A stretch of 64,000 nt of DNA from contig JACJJM010000007.1 in assembly GCA_016900015.1 (NCBI GenBank), positions 60,637 through 124,636 of the forward strand, written 5' to 3'. The notes under the pieces are model-generated. The model did not search any database. It was not told the origin of the DNA and saw only the letters and a program-made list of their open reading frames with translations. Below, in pieces: positions 20,289-28,829 of the stretch (its first letter is position 1; the number at the start of each line of letters is the position of its first letter). This stretch comes from Phocaeicola coprophilus. Its GTDB lineage: Bacteria; Bacteroidota; Bacteroidia; Bacteroidales; Bacteroidaceae. The translations under genes were made by a program, and so were the position numbers.

Positions 20289-20652
20289 CACACGGCTTGC
20301 CACCACGACAACAAACAGGCAAGCGCAAAACGCGCAAGATAGAAACGCAGGAATGCAAAAAGCAGGAAGATTCATCCATTGCACTGCTTTTGCATTCCTG
20401 CGTCTGCATTCTCCCAGGATGCAGACGCTCCGCGTCACACACCCTTCAGACACCGGTCCGACGGGCTATTAAGGGCATCCGACCTTACCCTCCTTTCCGC
20501 CCAACCTTACCCTCCTTTCCGTCCGACCTTACCTTCCTTTCCGTCCGTACATCGACTCCAGACCCCGTACAGGCATCCTCTACACACCGCCGGCATACAC
20601 AAAAAAGGACTGCGCCAGCCTCTTCCTGAAGAGGTCAAGCGCAGTCCTGCTG
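20289..20652. other. Hairpin-rich intergenic region
   Basis: No gene is supported in these 364 bp. Two large dyads follow ribB: arms 20344-20364 and 20383-20402 (about 20 bp, one bulged A), and arms 20399-20408 and 20418-20427 (10 bp). They share the bases 20399-20402, so only one can form fully at a time. They may serve as a terminator or 3' stabilising structure. The 22-bp array at 20491-20543 follows, then the 3' flank of the minus-strand tRNA gene. Confidence 0.6.
20491..20543. repeat. 22-bp phased array, three TCCTTTCCG cores
   Basis: TCCTTTCCG starts at 20491, 20513 and 20535, exactly 22 bp apart. The spacers are themselves similar (CCnACCTTACC type). The segment just before (20455-20490, with TTAAGGG and CCGACC) resembles the segments before the arrays at 30.0 kb and 45.7 kb, which marks a dispersed repeat family. 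It lies between the 3' ends of ribB and of the tRNA gene. Confidence 0.85.
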
Positions 20653-20724
20653 TATCCCCGTGGGGAGTCGAACCCCAATCGTCGGAACCGGAATCCGATA
20701 TTCTATCCATTGAACTACGGAGAC
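20653..20724 (-). tRNA. tRNA-Arg (anticodon CCG)
   Basis: A full cloverleaf on the minus strand. The acceptor pairs GTCTCCG with CGGGGAT (with G-U pairs), discriminator A. The D stem is GTTC/GAAT, the anticodon stem TCGGA/TCCGA with loop TTCCGGT (anticodon CCG, reads CGG), and the T arm is GGGG-TTCGACT-CCCC. CCA is not encoded. Confidence 0.95.
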
Positions 20725-20889
20725 TTGTATGCTTATCAATAAGACAGTGTCATCTTATCGCCCGCAAAAGTAACAAATAATGCCGAATTCTCCTAACTAT
20801 GACTTACTTTTTTCCGCTCTTTGCTTCGGCAAGATTATACTAAATGCTATTTATTTAGCAAAAATACTATCAAAATAAAAACTATTACC

Positions 20890-20897
20890 TATATTTG
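20890..20897 (+). promoter_or_regulatory. Promoter -7 element of asnA
   Basis: TATATTTG fits TAnnTTTG and lies 52 bp before the asnA start. It also argues against the longer reading frame that opens upstream of it. Confidence 0.6.
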
Positions 20898-20949
20898 CCA
20901 AACAGAAAGAAAAGAAAAAGCATACAAACCTTCAACTAAAGAAAACGAG

Positions 20950-21987
20950 ATGAGCTATCTAATCAAACCCAAACCCTACACACCCCTGCTCGACTTGCAA
21001 CAGACAGAACAGGGCATCAAGAAAACAAAAGAGTTTTTCCAGCAGAACCTGTCGGCTGAACTTCGTCTGCGCCGCGTGACAGCCCCGCTGTTTGTCCTCC
21101 AAGGCACAGGACTGAACGACGACCTGAGCGGAGTGGAACGTGCCGTGAGCTTCCCCATCAAGGACATGGGCGGCGCACGGGCTGAAGTGGTGCATTCACT
21201 CGCCAAATGGAAACGGGTGACCCTGGCCGACTATCACATCCGTCCCGGCTACGGCATCTACACGGACATGAACGCCATCCGCGCCGACGAGACGCTGGGC
21301 AACCTGCATTCGCTCTACGTGGACCAATGGGACTGGGAACGTGTCATCACGCCGGAACAACGCAACTTGCAGTTCCTGAAAAGCATCGTGAAGAAAATCT
21401 ATGCAGCCATGCGGCGCACAGAATACATGATGTGCGAGCAATATCCTGCCATCAAGCCATTTCTCGCACCGGACGTGTATTTCATCCATGCGGAGGAGCT
21501 TCGCAGGCTCTATCCGGACAAGAGTCCGAAAGAGCGCGAACGGCTCATCACGCGGGAACACCACACCGTGTTCATCACTGGCATCGGCGGCCCTTTGGGC
21601 GACGGACAGCCCCACGACCTGCGTGCCCCGGACTATGACGACTATTCCACGCTGAACGAAGAGGGATTCCACGGCTTAAATGGCGATTTGCTCGTGTGGC
21701 ACGACCCGCTCGACTGCCCCATCGAACTGTCCTCAATGGGTATCCGCGTCGATGCGGAAAGCCTGCTCCGCCAGCTTGCCCTCGCCGGAAAAGAGGAGCG
21801 CGCCTCGCTCTACTTCCACCGGCGCCTGCTCGAGGGCTCGCTCCCGCTCAGCATCGGAGGCGGCATCGGACAGTCGCGCCTGTGCATGATCTATCTGAGA
21901 AAAGCCCACATCGGCGAAATCCAAGCCAGCATCTGGCCGGACGACATGAAGGAAGAATGTGCCCGGCTGAACATCCCGCTGATCTGA
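20950..21987 (+). CDS. asnA: Aspartate--ammonia ligase
   Basis: A 345-residue ammonia-dependent asparagine synthetase, a class II aminoacyl-tRNA-synthetase-like enzyme acting in the cytoplasm. Characteristic blocks are present: DDLSGVERAVSF, HSLAKWKR, the DMNAIRADE segment, and the C-terminal GGGIGQSRLCM motif (class II motif 3). Length is as expected for AsnA. The start MSYLIKPK at 20950 is preferred over an earlier in-frame codon that would precede the promoter element. Confidence 0.96.
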   Translation: MSYLIKPKPYTPLLDLQQTEQGIKKTKEFFQQNLSAELRLRRVTAPLFVLQGTGLNDDLSGVERAVSFPIKDMGGARAEVVHSLAKWKRVTLADYHIRPGYGIYTDMNAIRADETLGNLHSLYVDQWDWERVITPEQRNLQFLKSIVKKIYAAMRRTEYMMCEQYPAIKPFLAPDVYFIHAEELRRLYPDKSPKERERLITREHHTVFITGIGGPLGDGQPHDLRAPDYDDYSTLNEEGFHGLNGDLLVWHDPLDCPIELSSMGIRVDAESLLRQLALAGKEERASLYFHRRLLEGSLPLSIGGGIGQSRLCMIYLRKAHIGEIQASIWPDDMKEECARLNIPLI

Positions 21988-22023
21988 CCCTCCCGGAGGA
22001 TGTGTCAAAATGAGATAAAAAAA

Positions 22024-22098
22024 ACAGAGGCACAGAGGTACAGAGATTTTATTTTGTTGACTTATACTATTTTCCCTCTGTGTCTCCGTGACTCTGTG
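22024..22098. repeat. Imperfect inverted repeat (ACAGAG-type)
   Basis: The left arm 22024-22046 consists of ACAGAG-type repeats; the right arm 22076-22098 is its imperfect complement (about 18 of 23 positions). It lies between asnA and the ung promoter. It may be the asnA terminator region or a copy of a dispersed intergenic repeat. Confidence 0.6.
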
Positions 22099-22183
22099 TT
22101 TGATATTCTTCGTTTCGACATGCCTCCGGAAGCCGGACGCACATTTTCCACATCCATATAGGGCACATTCGGTTTTTTCTTCG

Positions 22184-22191
22184 TATGTTTG
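22184..22191 (+). promoter_or_regulatory. Promoter -7 element of ung
   Basis: TATGTTTG fits TAnnTTTG. An ATG at 22185 lies inside it, so the real ung start must be the next one, at 22218. Confidence 0.65.
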
Positions 22192-22217
22192 TCACAAAAC
22201 CAAACAACACCAACGCT

Positions 22218-22880
22218 ATGAATGTACAAATCGAGGAGAGCTGGAAACAGCATCTGGCTCCGGAATTCGACAAACCCTATTTCATCAAGCTGACCGACTT
22301 CGTCCGCCAAGAATATCAACAAGGTGCAGTCTATCCGCCGGGGCGGCTCATCTTCAACGCCTTCAACCTCTGCCCGTTCGACCGCGTGAAGGTCGTCATC
22401 ATCGGGCAAGACCCCTACCACGGCCCCGGACAGGCTCACGGGCTCTGCTTCTCCGTCAACGACGGCATCCCCTTCCCCCCTTCGCTGGTCAACATTTTCA
22501 AGGAAATACATGACGACCTGGGCAAGCCCATGCCGACGAGCGGCAACTTGACCCGATGGGCCCGGCAAGGCGTCCTGCTGCTCAACGCCACCCTCACGGT
22601 ACGCGCCCACCAAGCCGGTTCGCACCAACGGCAAGGCTGGGAGGAGTTCACCGACGCGGCCATCCGCACGCTGGCTGAAGAACGCGAACACCTGGTGTTC
22701 ATCCTTTGGGGAGCTTACGCGCAGAAGAAAGGAGCCTTCATCGACCGTTCGCGTCACCTGGTGCTGACATCCGCACACCCATCCCCCCTCTCGGCCCGCA
22801 ACGGTTTCTTCGGCAACCACCATTTCAGCCAAGCCAACGCCTACCTGGAATCGCACGGCGAAACTCCCATCGAGTGGTAA
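22218..22880 (+). CDS. ung: Uracil-DNA glycosylase
   Basis: A 220-residue family 1 uracil-DNA glycosylase, which removes uracil from DNA in base-excision repair. The catalytic water-activating loop GQDPYHGPGQAHG is present with Asp65, as is the uracil-binding LLLNATLTVR and the DNA-intercalation loop HPSPLSARNGFFG with His187. Length is typical. The stop codon at 22878-22880 is followed at once by the 23-bp tandem array. Confidence 0.97.
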   Translation: MNVQIEESWKQHLAPEFDKPYFIKLTDFVRQEYQQGAVYPPGRLIFNAFNLCPFDRVKVVIIGQDPYHGPGQAHGLCFSVNDGIPFPPSLVNIFKEIHDDLGKPMPTSGNLTRWARQGVLLLNATLTVRAHQAGSHQRQGWEEFTDAAIRTLAEEREHLVFILWGAYAQKKGAFIDRSRHLVLTSAHPSPLSARNGFFGNHHFSQANAYLESHGETPIEW

Positions 22881-23070
22881 CGACCCGTCAGGAGGAAGTC
22901 ACACGACTCGTCAGGGGGAAGTCGCACGACTCGTCAGGAGGAAGCCGCACGACTTGTCAGGAGGAAGTCGCACGACTCGTCAGGAGGAAGTCGCACGACT
23001 CGTCAGGGGAAAGTCGCACGACTCGTCAGGGGAAAGTCGCACGACTCGTCAGGGGAAAGTCGCACGACTC
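22881..23070. repeat. 23-bp tandem array (8 copies) after ung
   Basis: Eight contiguous 23-bp units fill 22881-23064, with a 6-bp partial ninth. Unit junctions create the dyad AGTCG-CA-CGACT, repeated every 23 bp. Variation is concentrated at the GGAGGAA versus GGGGAAA segment: the three last units are identical to each other, which suggests recent local duplication. The array begins at the base after the ung stop codon. No protein-coding logic is seen, although one frame is open. Confidence 0.95.
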
Positions 23071-23095
23071 ACGAAACCGGGCCGGAAGACCGCAC

Positions 23096-23140
23096 ACAAA
23101 AAGGGTTGCATTTGCTGTCATGCCTGCAAATGCAACCCTT
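23096..23140 (-). terminator. Terminator between ung and lptD
   Basis: A perfect 15-bp stem: AAGGGTTGCATTTGC (23101-23115) and its complement at 23126-23140, loop 10 nt. On the minus strand it is followed by a short T run, so it mainly ends the lptD transcript; it could also stop read-through from ung. Confidence 0.85.
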
Positions 23141-23171
23141 GATGTATGATAAGGAATATCCTCTTCGGAGG

Positions 23172-25931
23172 TCAATACCACTCCACGTTGCTGCTGTAGC
23201 TGCTTCGCTTGTCCCACTTGAGGGCATCCTTCAGCATGCTGGCGTTGGCGCTGATGGTGAAGTTGTACGACTGGTAGCGTCCGAACACCAGGCCGCAACT
23301 CATGCTGAAGCAGTGGAGGTCACGCGTGATGTTCACCGTCGACATGGAGATTTCCTTCGCATCGAAGTCGTATCCGCTTGAGAAATTGATGTTCCATCCG
23401 TCGGAAATCTTGATGTTGCCCGAGAAGTTCAAGTTTTGGGTAAACTTGTAAGGATAGCGCATAGTCTTCGTGTTGATGCGCGCCGAGCGGTCTTCGCTCA
23501 TCGTGATACCATAGGAGACGGTGAGCGACCAAGGCATCTTGAATTTCAGATAACCGTCCTCGTCCACTTCCGCGGCCACCTTTTCCTTCTTCCGGTTGCG
23601 CTGTTCCTCGCGTTCGTCCAAGTCCGTGAACTCTTCATCTTCTTCGTCCTCCTTGTTTGTATCCTTGGACTTCTCATCGTCCTTGCCAAACCATTTCTTC
23701 CACGTATTGTTGTCAAACGTGTAGGAGAAGTTCTGGCTCATGCCTGAGAAGCGTCCGAAACGTCCGTATGACCACTCCGTACGGTTGCCTTCCACCACTT
23801 GTCCACGCTCGTTGAACTCATAAGCATAGGTAGCAAAGCTGGCCGAGAGGTTGAATGTCTTGCTTTTCGAGAGCTTCAGGCGAAGGCTGATGTCCATGTC
23901 GCTCCAAGGCTTTTCCTTGGCGGCCAAGTTATAGGACATACCGATGCGGAACTCGTCGATGAGGCTGATTTTCTTCACGCCGGTGGAGTCCTTGTCTGAC
24001 TTCACTTTCATCTCCAGGTTGTTCGACAGGGAGAAATTGATGTTTCCCGACCGCCCTTCGGGAGCTGTGCCGTAGAGCATGCCGTCGTAGTAGGAATACT
24101 TCTCGGTGTAGACCTCGCCGTTCTCGTCCGTATAGGTATAAGTGTCGTAGAAGCCGTAGCGCGAGCTACTGAAGTCCGGCGACATGCTGTAGCTGACAGT
24201 CGGGGTGAGGACGTGGCGTATCATTTCAATCTTATCACCGAAAATCTTACGCGAAGGCTTGTAGAAGCCATAGAGTTTCGTATTGGCGGAAATGCTGAAG
24301 TCGTAGTTGTAGACACGGTTGAAGCCATTGATGGTGTCACGCACCACGGTCTGCGTCGCCGGGTCCCAATCACGCTTCACCTTGTAGAGATACCAGCGTT
24401 CGGTGTAGTTGAACGAAGGCGTGATGTTGATGTAGTTAAACAGCGTGAAGTTAGCCTGTATCGGAATACGGTGCTGCCAACCGTTGCGCCAGTCGCGTGC
24501 CAGGTTCGACTTGAGGATGTAGTCTTCCTTGGCCGTAATGCTGTTGCTTATCTGCCCGGTGTACTGGATGGAGATTTTCTCATACCAGCGCTCCTTTCCG
24601 GCCGCTTTCTTGCGCTTGAAGGGATAGATACGGTTGAGGTTGATGTTCAGGTCGGGCAGCGTGAGCGACACCATAGAGTCGCGTGTGCTTTGCGACACGT
24701 TGAATGTGCTCGACAGCGTCAGGCCGATGTCGGGGAAAGTACGCGAATAGCTCACGCTGGAGGTCTTGGTGCTTTGTGCATAAAGGCTCGGGTCGTAAAG
24801 GCTGTTCAGGTTGTTCCGGTCATAGCTGGTTGAGGAATAGTTGATGCTGGCCGAGAAGTTCGAATTCGGATTAGCCTTGGCATCCTGCCGGTGTGTCCAT
24901 TGCAGGCGGAAGCTGCGCGACTCTGAATAGTCGGGCATCCCCTTGTCACCGGTCTTGATGTCCTGATAGCTGAAGCTGAAATTACCGGAGAACTTATAAC
25001 GCTTGTTATAGGTCGAAGCGGCATTGGCCTCCCATGAGCCTTTGGTATAGATACCGCCCGTAAGGCGCAAGTCGATGTTGTCATTGATGGCAAAGTAATA
25101 TCCGCCGTCGCGCAGATAAAAACCACGTGTCGACTCATCGCCGTAACTGGGCATGATGAATCCTGAGGAATAACTGCTGCTGAAAGGGAAAAAGCCAAAG
25201 GGGATGGCCAGCGGGAGCGGCACGTCAGCCAGCACCAGCCATGCCGGACCAAACACGACGTTCTTCTTCGGACGCACCTTTGCCCGGCTCAGGGCCAGAT
25301 AGAAGTGGGGATGCTCATGGTCGTCGCAGGTCGTGTAACGCCCGTGCTCCATGTAGTATTCTTCGTCATTGCCTTTCTTCGCGCTTTCACTGGTGATGTA
25401 GCCTTCTCCCTGTTCGGTCGTGATATTATTGATGAAGCCACGTTTTGACTTGAAGTTGTAGCTCATCTTCTCCGACTCATAGGGAGTCTCTCCATCTTTG
25501 AACACAGGTTTTCCTTGGAGCGTGCCAGTCGTGTCAGCCACACCGTTGGCATGCACGATGCTGCTGTCCATGTTCATAGCCACGACGGCAGCCGTCAGCT
25601 CGATGGTCTGGTAGTTGATTTTAGCGTTGCCATACATGCGGGCAAAGCCGTCGGCGGCAGTCATCACCGTCGAGTCGGAAGAGGAAAACGTGACCGGTGC
25701 ATCCAGCGCATCTTTCTTCTTGCCGACAGTGTCAGCTTGCAGCGTATCCAATGCCAACGAATCTTGCAACAGAGAATCCCTCTTCAACGACAGGGAATCC
25801 AGCACCAAAGAGTCCGATGCCACTTTCTTTCGCGAACGACGGCGCTGCGCGTCTGTGCTTTGCGGGATGAACGAAAGCAGCAACAAAAACAAAAAGGGTA
25901 TATATAAGCAGTTTCTTAACGATTTCATCAA
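23172..25931 (-). CDS. lptD: LPS-assembly outer-membrane protein LptD-like
   Basis: A 919-residue outer-membrane protein of the Bacteroidetes LptD type, which inserts lipopolysaccharide into the outer leaflet together with LptE. A signal peptide (to about residue 28) is followed by a Ser/Asp/Leu-rich linker. Then comes an OstA/LptA-like beta region at about 80-230 (DGFARMYGNAKINYQTIEL, EKMSYNFKSKRGFI) and a large beta-barrel to the C-terminus. A strongly charged loop (KEDEEDEE and following basic residues) interrupts the barrel near 770-800. A Met at 25928 is an equally good start. The lptE gene lies 18 kb away. Confidence 0.9.
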   Translation of the reverse strand: MMKSLRNCLYIPFLFLLLLSFIPQSTDAQRRRSRKKVASDSLVLDSLSLKRDSLLQDSLALDTLQADTVGKKKDALDAPVTFSSSDSTVMTAADGFARMYGNAKINYQTIELTAAVVAMNMDSSIVHANGVADTTGTLQGKPVFKDGETPYESEKMSYNFKSKRGFINNITTEQGEGYITSESAKKGNDEEYYMEHGRYTTCDDHEHPHFYLALSRAKVRPKKNVVFGPAWLVLADVPLPLAIPFGFFPFSSSYSSGFIMPSYGDESTRGFYLRDGGYYFAINDNIDLRLTGGIYTKGSWEANAASTYNKRYKFSGNFSFSYQDIKTGDKGMPDYSESRSFRLQWTHRQDAKANPNSNFSASINYSSTSYDRNNLNSLYDPSLYAQSTKTSSVSYSRTFPDIGLTLSSTFNVSQSTRDSMVSLTLPDLNINLNRIYPFKRKKAAGKERWYEKISIQYTGQISNSITAKEDYILKSNLARDWRNGWQHRIPIQANFTLFNYINITPSFNYTERWYLYKVKRDWDPATQTVVRDTINGFNRVYNYDFSISANTKLYGFYKPSRKIFGDKIEMIRHVLTPTVSYSMSPDFSSSRYGFYDTYTYTDENGEVYTEKYSYYDGMLYGTAPEGRSGNINFSLSNNLEMKVKSDKDSTGVKKISLIDEFRIGMSYNLAAKEKPWSDMDISLRLKLSKSKTFNLSASFATYAYEFNERGQVVEGNRTEWSYGRFGRFSGMSQNFSYTFDNNTWKKWFGKDDEKSKDTNKEDEEDEEFTDLDEREEQRNRKKEKVAAEVDEDGYLKFKMPWSLTVSYGITMSEDRSARINTKTMRYPYKFTQNLNFSGNIKISDGWNINFSSGYDFDAKEISMSTVNITRDLHCFSMSCGLVFGRYQSYNFTISANASMLKDALKWDKRSSYSSNVEWY

Positions 25932-25955
25932 ACCTTATTTACAACCGGTGGTCGG

Positions 25956-25963
25956 CAAAATTA
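25956..25963 (-). promoter_or_regulatory. Promoter -7 element of lptD
   Basis: On the minus strand TAATTTTG fits TAnnTTTG, 24 bp before the lptD start. Confidence 0.55.
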
Positions 25964-26019
25964 CATAATATCTACCATCCAAGAGACAGCATCTCCTAGA
26001 TTTTATTGATTTTTAGGTG

Positions 26020-26556
26020 TTAAAGAAAACGTTCGCACCAACTCTTAAAACGAGCCACACCCTCCTTGCCGTATGGCTCCAGACTGCGCAAGGCCTTCTC
26101 CAGGCTCTTCTCACGGTCCAAGCGTGTCTTTGAGAAGAATTTGTCTGCAAAGCATATCACTTGTTCCTCGAGGCTGACAGGCACCATCTCGCGGTGAGGA
26201 ACGGGCAAATGTTCATGCTCGATCTGAGCCAGCGACAGTCCGGCCCCTGTGTGACGCTCACACACCAGCGCATGACGCGGATAGCCCTCCCGGCGCATCA
26301 GCTCTGCCCCCAACGAACCGTGACAGATATAAGGCTTGTCACCGAAACAACAGATGTCGGGAGCACTGGTCAGGAAGATGCCGATGTCATGCAGCAAGGC
26401 TGCTTCTTCCAAAAACTGACGGTCGAGATTCAACTCCGGATGGCGGTCGGCGATTTGCAAAGCCTTGTCTGCCACCGAACGGCTATGTACCAATAAAATA
26501 TGCTTCAGTTCGTTCTCTTCCGGATAATATTTATCGATTATGGCTAATGCGTCCAT
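26020..26556 (-). CDS. HD-domain phosphohydrolase-like protein
   Basis: A 178-residue protein. The start MDALAIID at 26556 is chosen because the longer frame to 26916 overlaps the divergent transglycosylase gene. Metal-binding HD residues are visible: His near 20 (VHSRSVADKAL), the HD pair in AALLHDIGIF, and a later His/Asp in the ERHTGAG and CFADKFF segments. This is the pattern of short HDIG/HD proteins annotated as phosphohydrolases, often acting on nucleotides. The substrate is not known. It is divergent from the GT51 gene with a 75-bp shared promoter region. Confidence 0.85.
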   Translation of the reverse strand: MDALAIIDKYYPEENELKHILLVHSRSVADKALQIADRHPELNLDRQFLEEAALLHDIGIFLTSAPDICCFGDKPYICHGSLGAELMRREGYPRHALVCERHTGAGLSLAQIEHEHLPVPHREMVPVSLEEQVICFADKFFSKTRLDREKSLEKALRSLEPYGKEGVARFKSWCERFL

Positions 26557-26573
26557 GATTTCATTCTGTCTTA

Positions 26574-26605
26574 TTGTGTCGGATTCTTGTTTTAAACTAC
26601 ATTTG
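26574..26605 (+). promoter_or_regulatory. Promoter of the transglycosylase gene
   Basis: A -33 TTG at 26574-26576 and -7 TACATTTG at 26598-26605, spacing 21 bp, match the Bacteroidetes promoter. It overlaps the start region of the divergent HD gene. Confidence 0.7.
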
Positions 26606-26631
26606 CATGCAAAATAACGAAAAAGCCAGCA

Positions 26632-28554
26632 ATGTACCAACGACTTCTGAAGATAGTAGCCGGACTGACGGTCTCCGCCTGCATCCTCCTCTTTGTTTCC
26701 AAAGATGCCCTCCTCCGGCGGACAGCCGACCGGCGCATCGCCGCCGTCGAACAACGGCACGGACTTCACATCGGCTATCGGGAACTTACGCTCGAAGGTC
26801 TCAACACCGTGTGCATGCGCGGACTCTCCGTCGTCCCCGAAACGGGACACGACACCCTGCTCACCATAAGCCACCTCGATCTCCAACTGGATTTCTGGCG
26901 AATGCTGACAGGACACTTACAGGTGAAACACGTCAAGCTCGACGACCTCCGGCTGAACTTCCTGAAAAATGATTCCACGGCAAACTACGACTTCCTGTTC
27001 CGGCCATCAGCTTCTCCGGTCACAAAAGAGAAAAGCATGGGGACCGACTACGCCCGCCAGGCACATCGCCTGCTCGACTGGCTCTACGAACGGATGCCCG
27101 ACAACGGACACATCACCCGCCTGCATGTGACCGAACAGCACAACCATCACCGTGTCTCGGCCTATCTGCCAGACATGAACATCGCAGCCAACTGCTTCCA
27201 TACCGACATTGAAATCACCGAAGACACGCTCCCCGCACAACGCTGGGTCCTGACCGGACGTTTGTCACCGGCCAAACGGCATCTGGAAGCACAACTCCAT
27301 GCCGCAGACCGGCACGACATCCGCCTCCCCTACCTGCAACGGCGATTCGGGGCTGACATACGCTTTGACACACTGACCTGCCGACTGTCCGAAACACAAG
27401 ACACCAACGACCGTCTCCGTCTGGACGGACAAGCTGACATCGCCGGACTGCGCCTCTACCACACAGCCCTCTCACCCGACACCATCCGGCTGGACAAGGG
27501 CTCGCTGGACTATCGCCTGGGCATCCGGCCACAAGTCATCGAACTCGACAGTTCCAGCATCGTGCGCTTCAACCGCCTGTCATTCCATCCCTACATCCGG
27601 CTGGCCCATCATGCCAACGACAGCCTCCCGCCCTTGGCACGCTGGCATGTCACCGCGTCCGTCCATCAACCGTGGTTTCCGGCACAAGACCTCTTCGGCT
27701 CACTGCCGGAAGGACTATTTTCCACACTTGCCGGCATCCGGACAGAAGGCGAACTTACCTACCACGGCTTCCTCGACGCGGACTTCGCCTGCATCGACAG
27801 CCTGAAGCTGGCTTCCGAACTGAAAAACAGAAACTTCCACATCCTCCATCAAGGCGCGTCCAACCTGTCAAAGATGAACGAAGAATTTGAATACACGGCC
27901 TACGAAAACGGCCGCCCCGTGCGCACCTTCCCCGTCGGGCCATCGTGGGAACACTTCACCCCGCTCGACAAGATTCCGGCAGTGCTCCAGACGGCCGTAA
28001 TGCAAAGCGAAGACGGGGCATTCTTCTATCATCAGGGATTCCTCATCGACGCCCTGCGCGAAGCGCTCATCCAGGACCTGAAAGAGCGGCGTTTCGCCCG
28101 CGGAGGCAGCACCATCAGCATGCAGCTGGTGAAAAACGTGTTTCTCAACCGCAAGAAAAACATCACCCGCAAGCTGGAGGAAGCGCTCATCGTGTGGCTC
28201 ATCGAGAGCCAGCGGCTCACCTCCAAGGAACGCATGTTTGAAGTCTACCTGAACATCGCCGAGTGGGGACCGCTGGTCTACGGCATCGGCGAAGCCTCAG
28301 CCTTCTACTTCAACAAGCGCCCGGCCGAACTGACCGTGGAGGAATCCATCTTCCTCGCCAGCCTCATCCCCCACCCCAAGACATTCCGCTACTCGTTCGA
28401 CGACAACGGCCGGCTGCGCGAAAGCCTGTCCGGCTACTTCAACCTCATCGCCGAGCGGCTGGCCAAGAAAGGCATCATCACGGAGGAAGAGGCTGCCCGC
28501 ATCCGCCCGCAAGTCAACATCACGGGAGAAGCACGCAAACAACTCATGGAGTAA
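26632..28554 (+). CDS. GT51 peptidoglycan transglycosylase with long N-terminal extension
   Basis: A 640-residue membrane protein. One N-terminal membrane segment (about 5-25) is followed by about 400 residues rich in beta strands, resembling AsmA-like regions (TLTCRLSETQ, GQADIAGLRLYHT). The C-terminal GT51 domain spans about 440-600. It has the catalytic Glu460 in QSEDGAFFYHQGF, the GGSTISMQLVKNVFL motif and the EVYLNIAEWGPLVYGI motif. GT51 enzymes polymerise lipid II into glycan strands. No penicillin-binding transpeptidase domain is present, so it is a monofunctional enzyme, but far longer than classic MtgA (about 240 residues). The role of the extension is unknown. Confidence 0.88.
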   Translation: MYQRLLKIVAGLTVSACILLFVSKDALLRRTADRRIAAVEQRHGLHIGYRELTLEGLNTVCMRGLSVVPETGHDTLLTISHLDLQLDFWRMLTGHLQVKHVKLDDLRLNFLKNDSTANYDFLFRPSASPVTKEKSMGTDYARQAHRLLDWLYERMPDNGHITRLHVTEQHNHHRVSAYLPDMNIAANCFHTDIEITEDTLPAQRWVLTGRLSPAKRHLEAQLHAADRHDIRLPYLQRRFGADIRFDTLTCRLSETQDTNDRLRLDGQADIAGLRLYHTALSPDTIRLDKGSLDYRLGIRPQVIELDSSSIVRFNRLSFHPYIRLAHHANDSLPPLARWHVTASVHQPWFPAQDLFGSLPEGLFSTLAGIRTEGELTYHGFLDADFACIDSLKLASELKNRNFHILHQGASNLSKMNEEFEYTAYENGRPVRTFPVGPSWEHFTPLDKIPAVLQTAVMQSEDGAFFYHQGFLIDALREALIQDLKERRFARGGSTISMQLVKNVFLNRKKNITRKLEEALIVWLIESQRLTSKERMFEVYLNIAEWGPLVYGIGEASAFYFNKRPAELTVEESIFLASLIPHPKTFRYSFDDNGRLRESLSGYFNLIAERLAKKGIITEEEAARIRPQVNITGEARKQLME

Positions 28555-28610
28555 ACAAAGCATACATCGAGTCTCACAAAAAGCCGCTTGCCGATGCTGC
28601 AAACCAAGCA

Positions 28611-28708
28611 TCGCGATTCACTTACCTTCACAATCGCGATTGTCAGGTCGTCACTATCGCGATTCACTCCTACTCACCATCGCGATAGTGAGCATAAGTG
28701 AATCGCGA
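28611..28708. repeat. 23-bp phased TCGCGA array (5 cores)
   Basis: TCGCGA starts at 28611, 28634, 28657, 28680 and 28703, exactly 23 bp apart. Larger dyads are built on these cores: ACAATCGCGATTGT (28630-28643, perfect), 28651-28663 with 28679-28691 (13 bp), and 28611-28624 with 28695-28708 (14 bp). The array starts 57 bp after the transglycosylase stop. Confidence 0.92.
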
Positions 28709-28829
28709 AAATAAAACAAGCTCATTAGCAATACTTTGCGCACACATAAGCAAAGTAAAGCCGAGTCAAAGGGGAATATCAGGCTTTTTGAATTACCTTT
28801 ACACTTAAAAGCGTACGGACCTGCCTTCG

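Noticed and set aside
22881..23070. Possible CRISPR array
   Set aside because: Units are contiguous 23-mers without unique spacers, and no cas genes are in the window.
22706..23149. Frame reading through the 23-bp tandem array
   Set aside because: It overlaps ung out of frame and owes its length to the repeat.
26557..26916. Upstream extension of the HD-domain gene
   Set aside because: It overlaps the start of the divergent transglycosylase and its promoter; the family begins at 26556.
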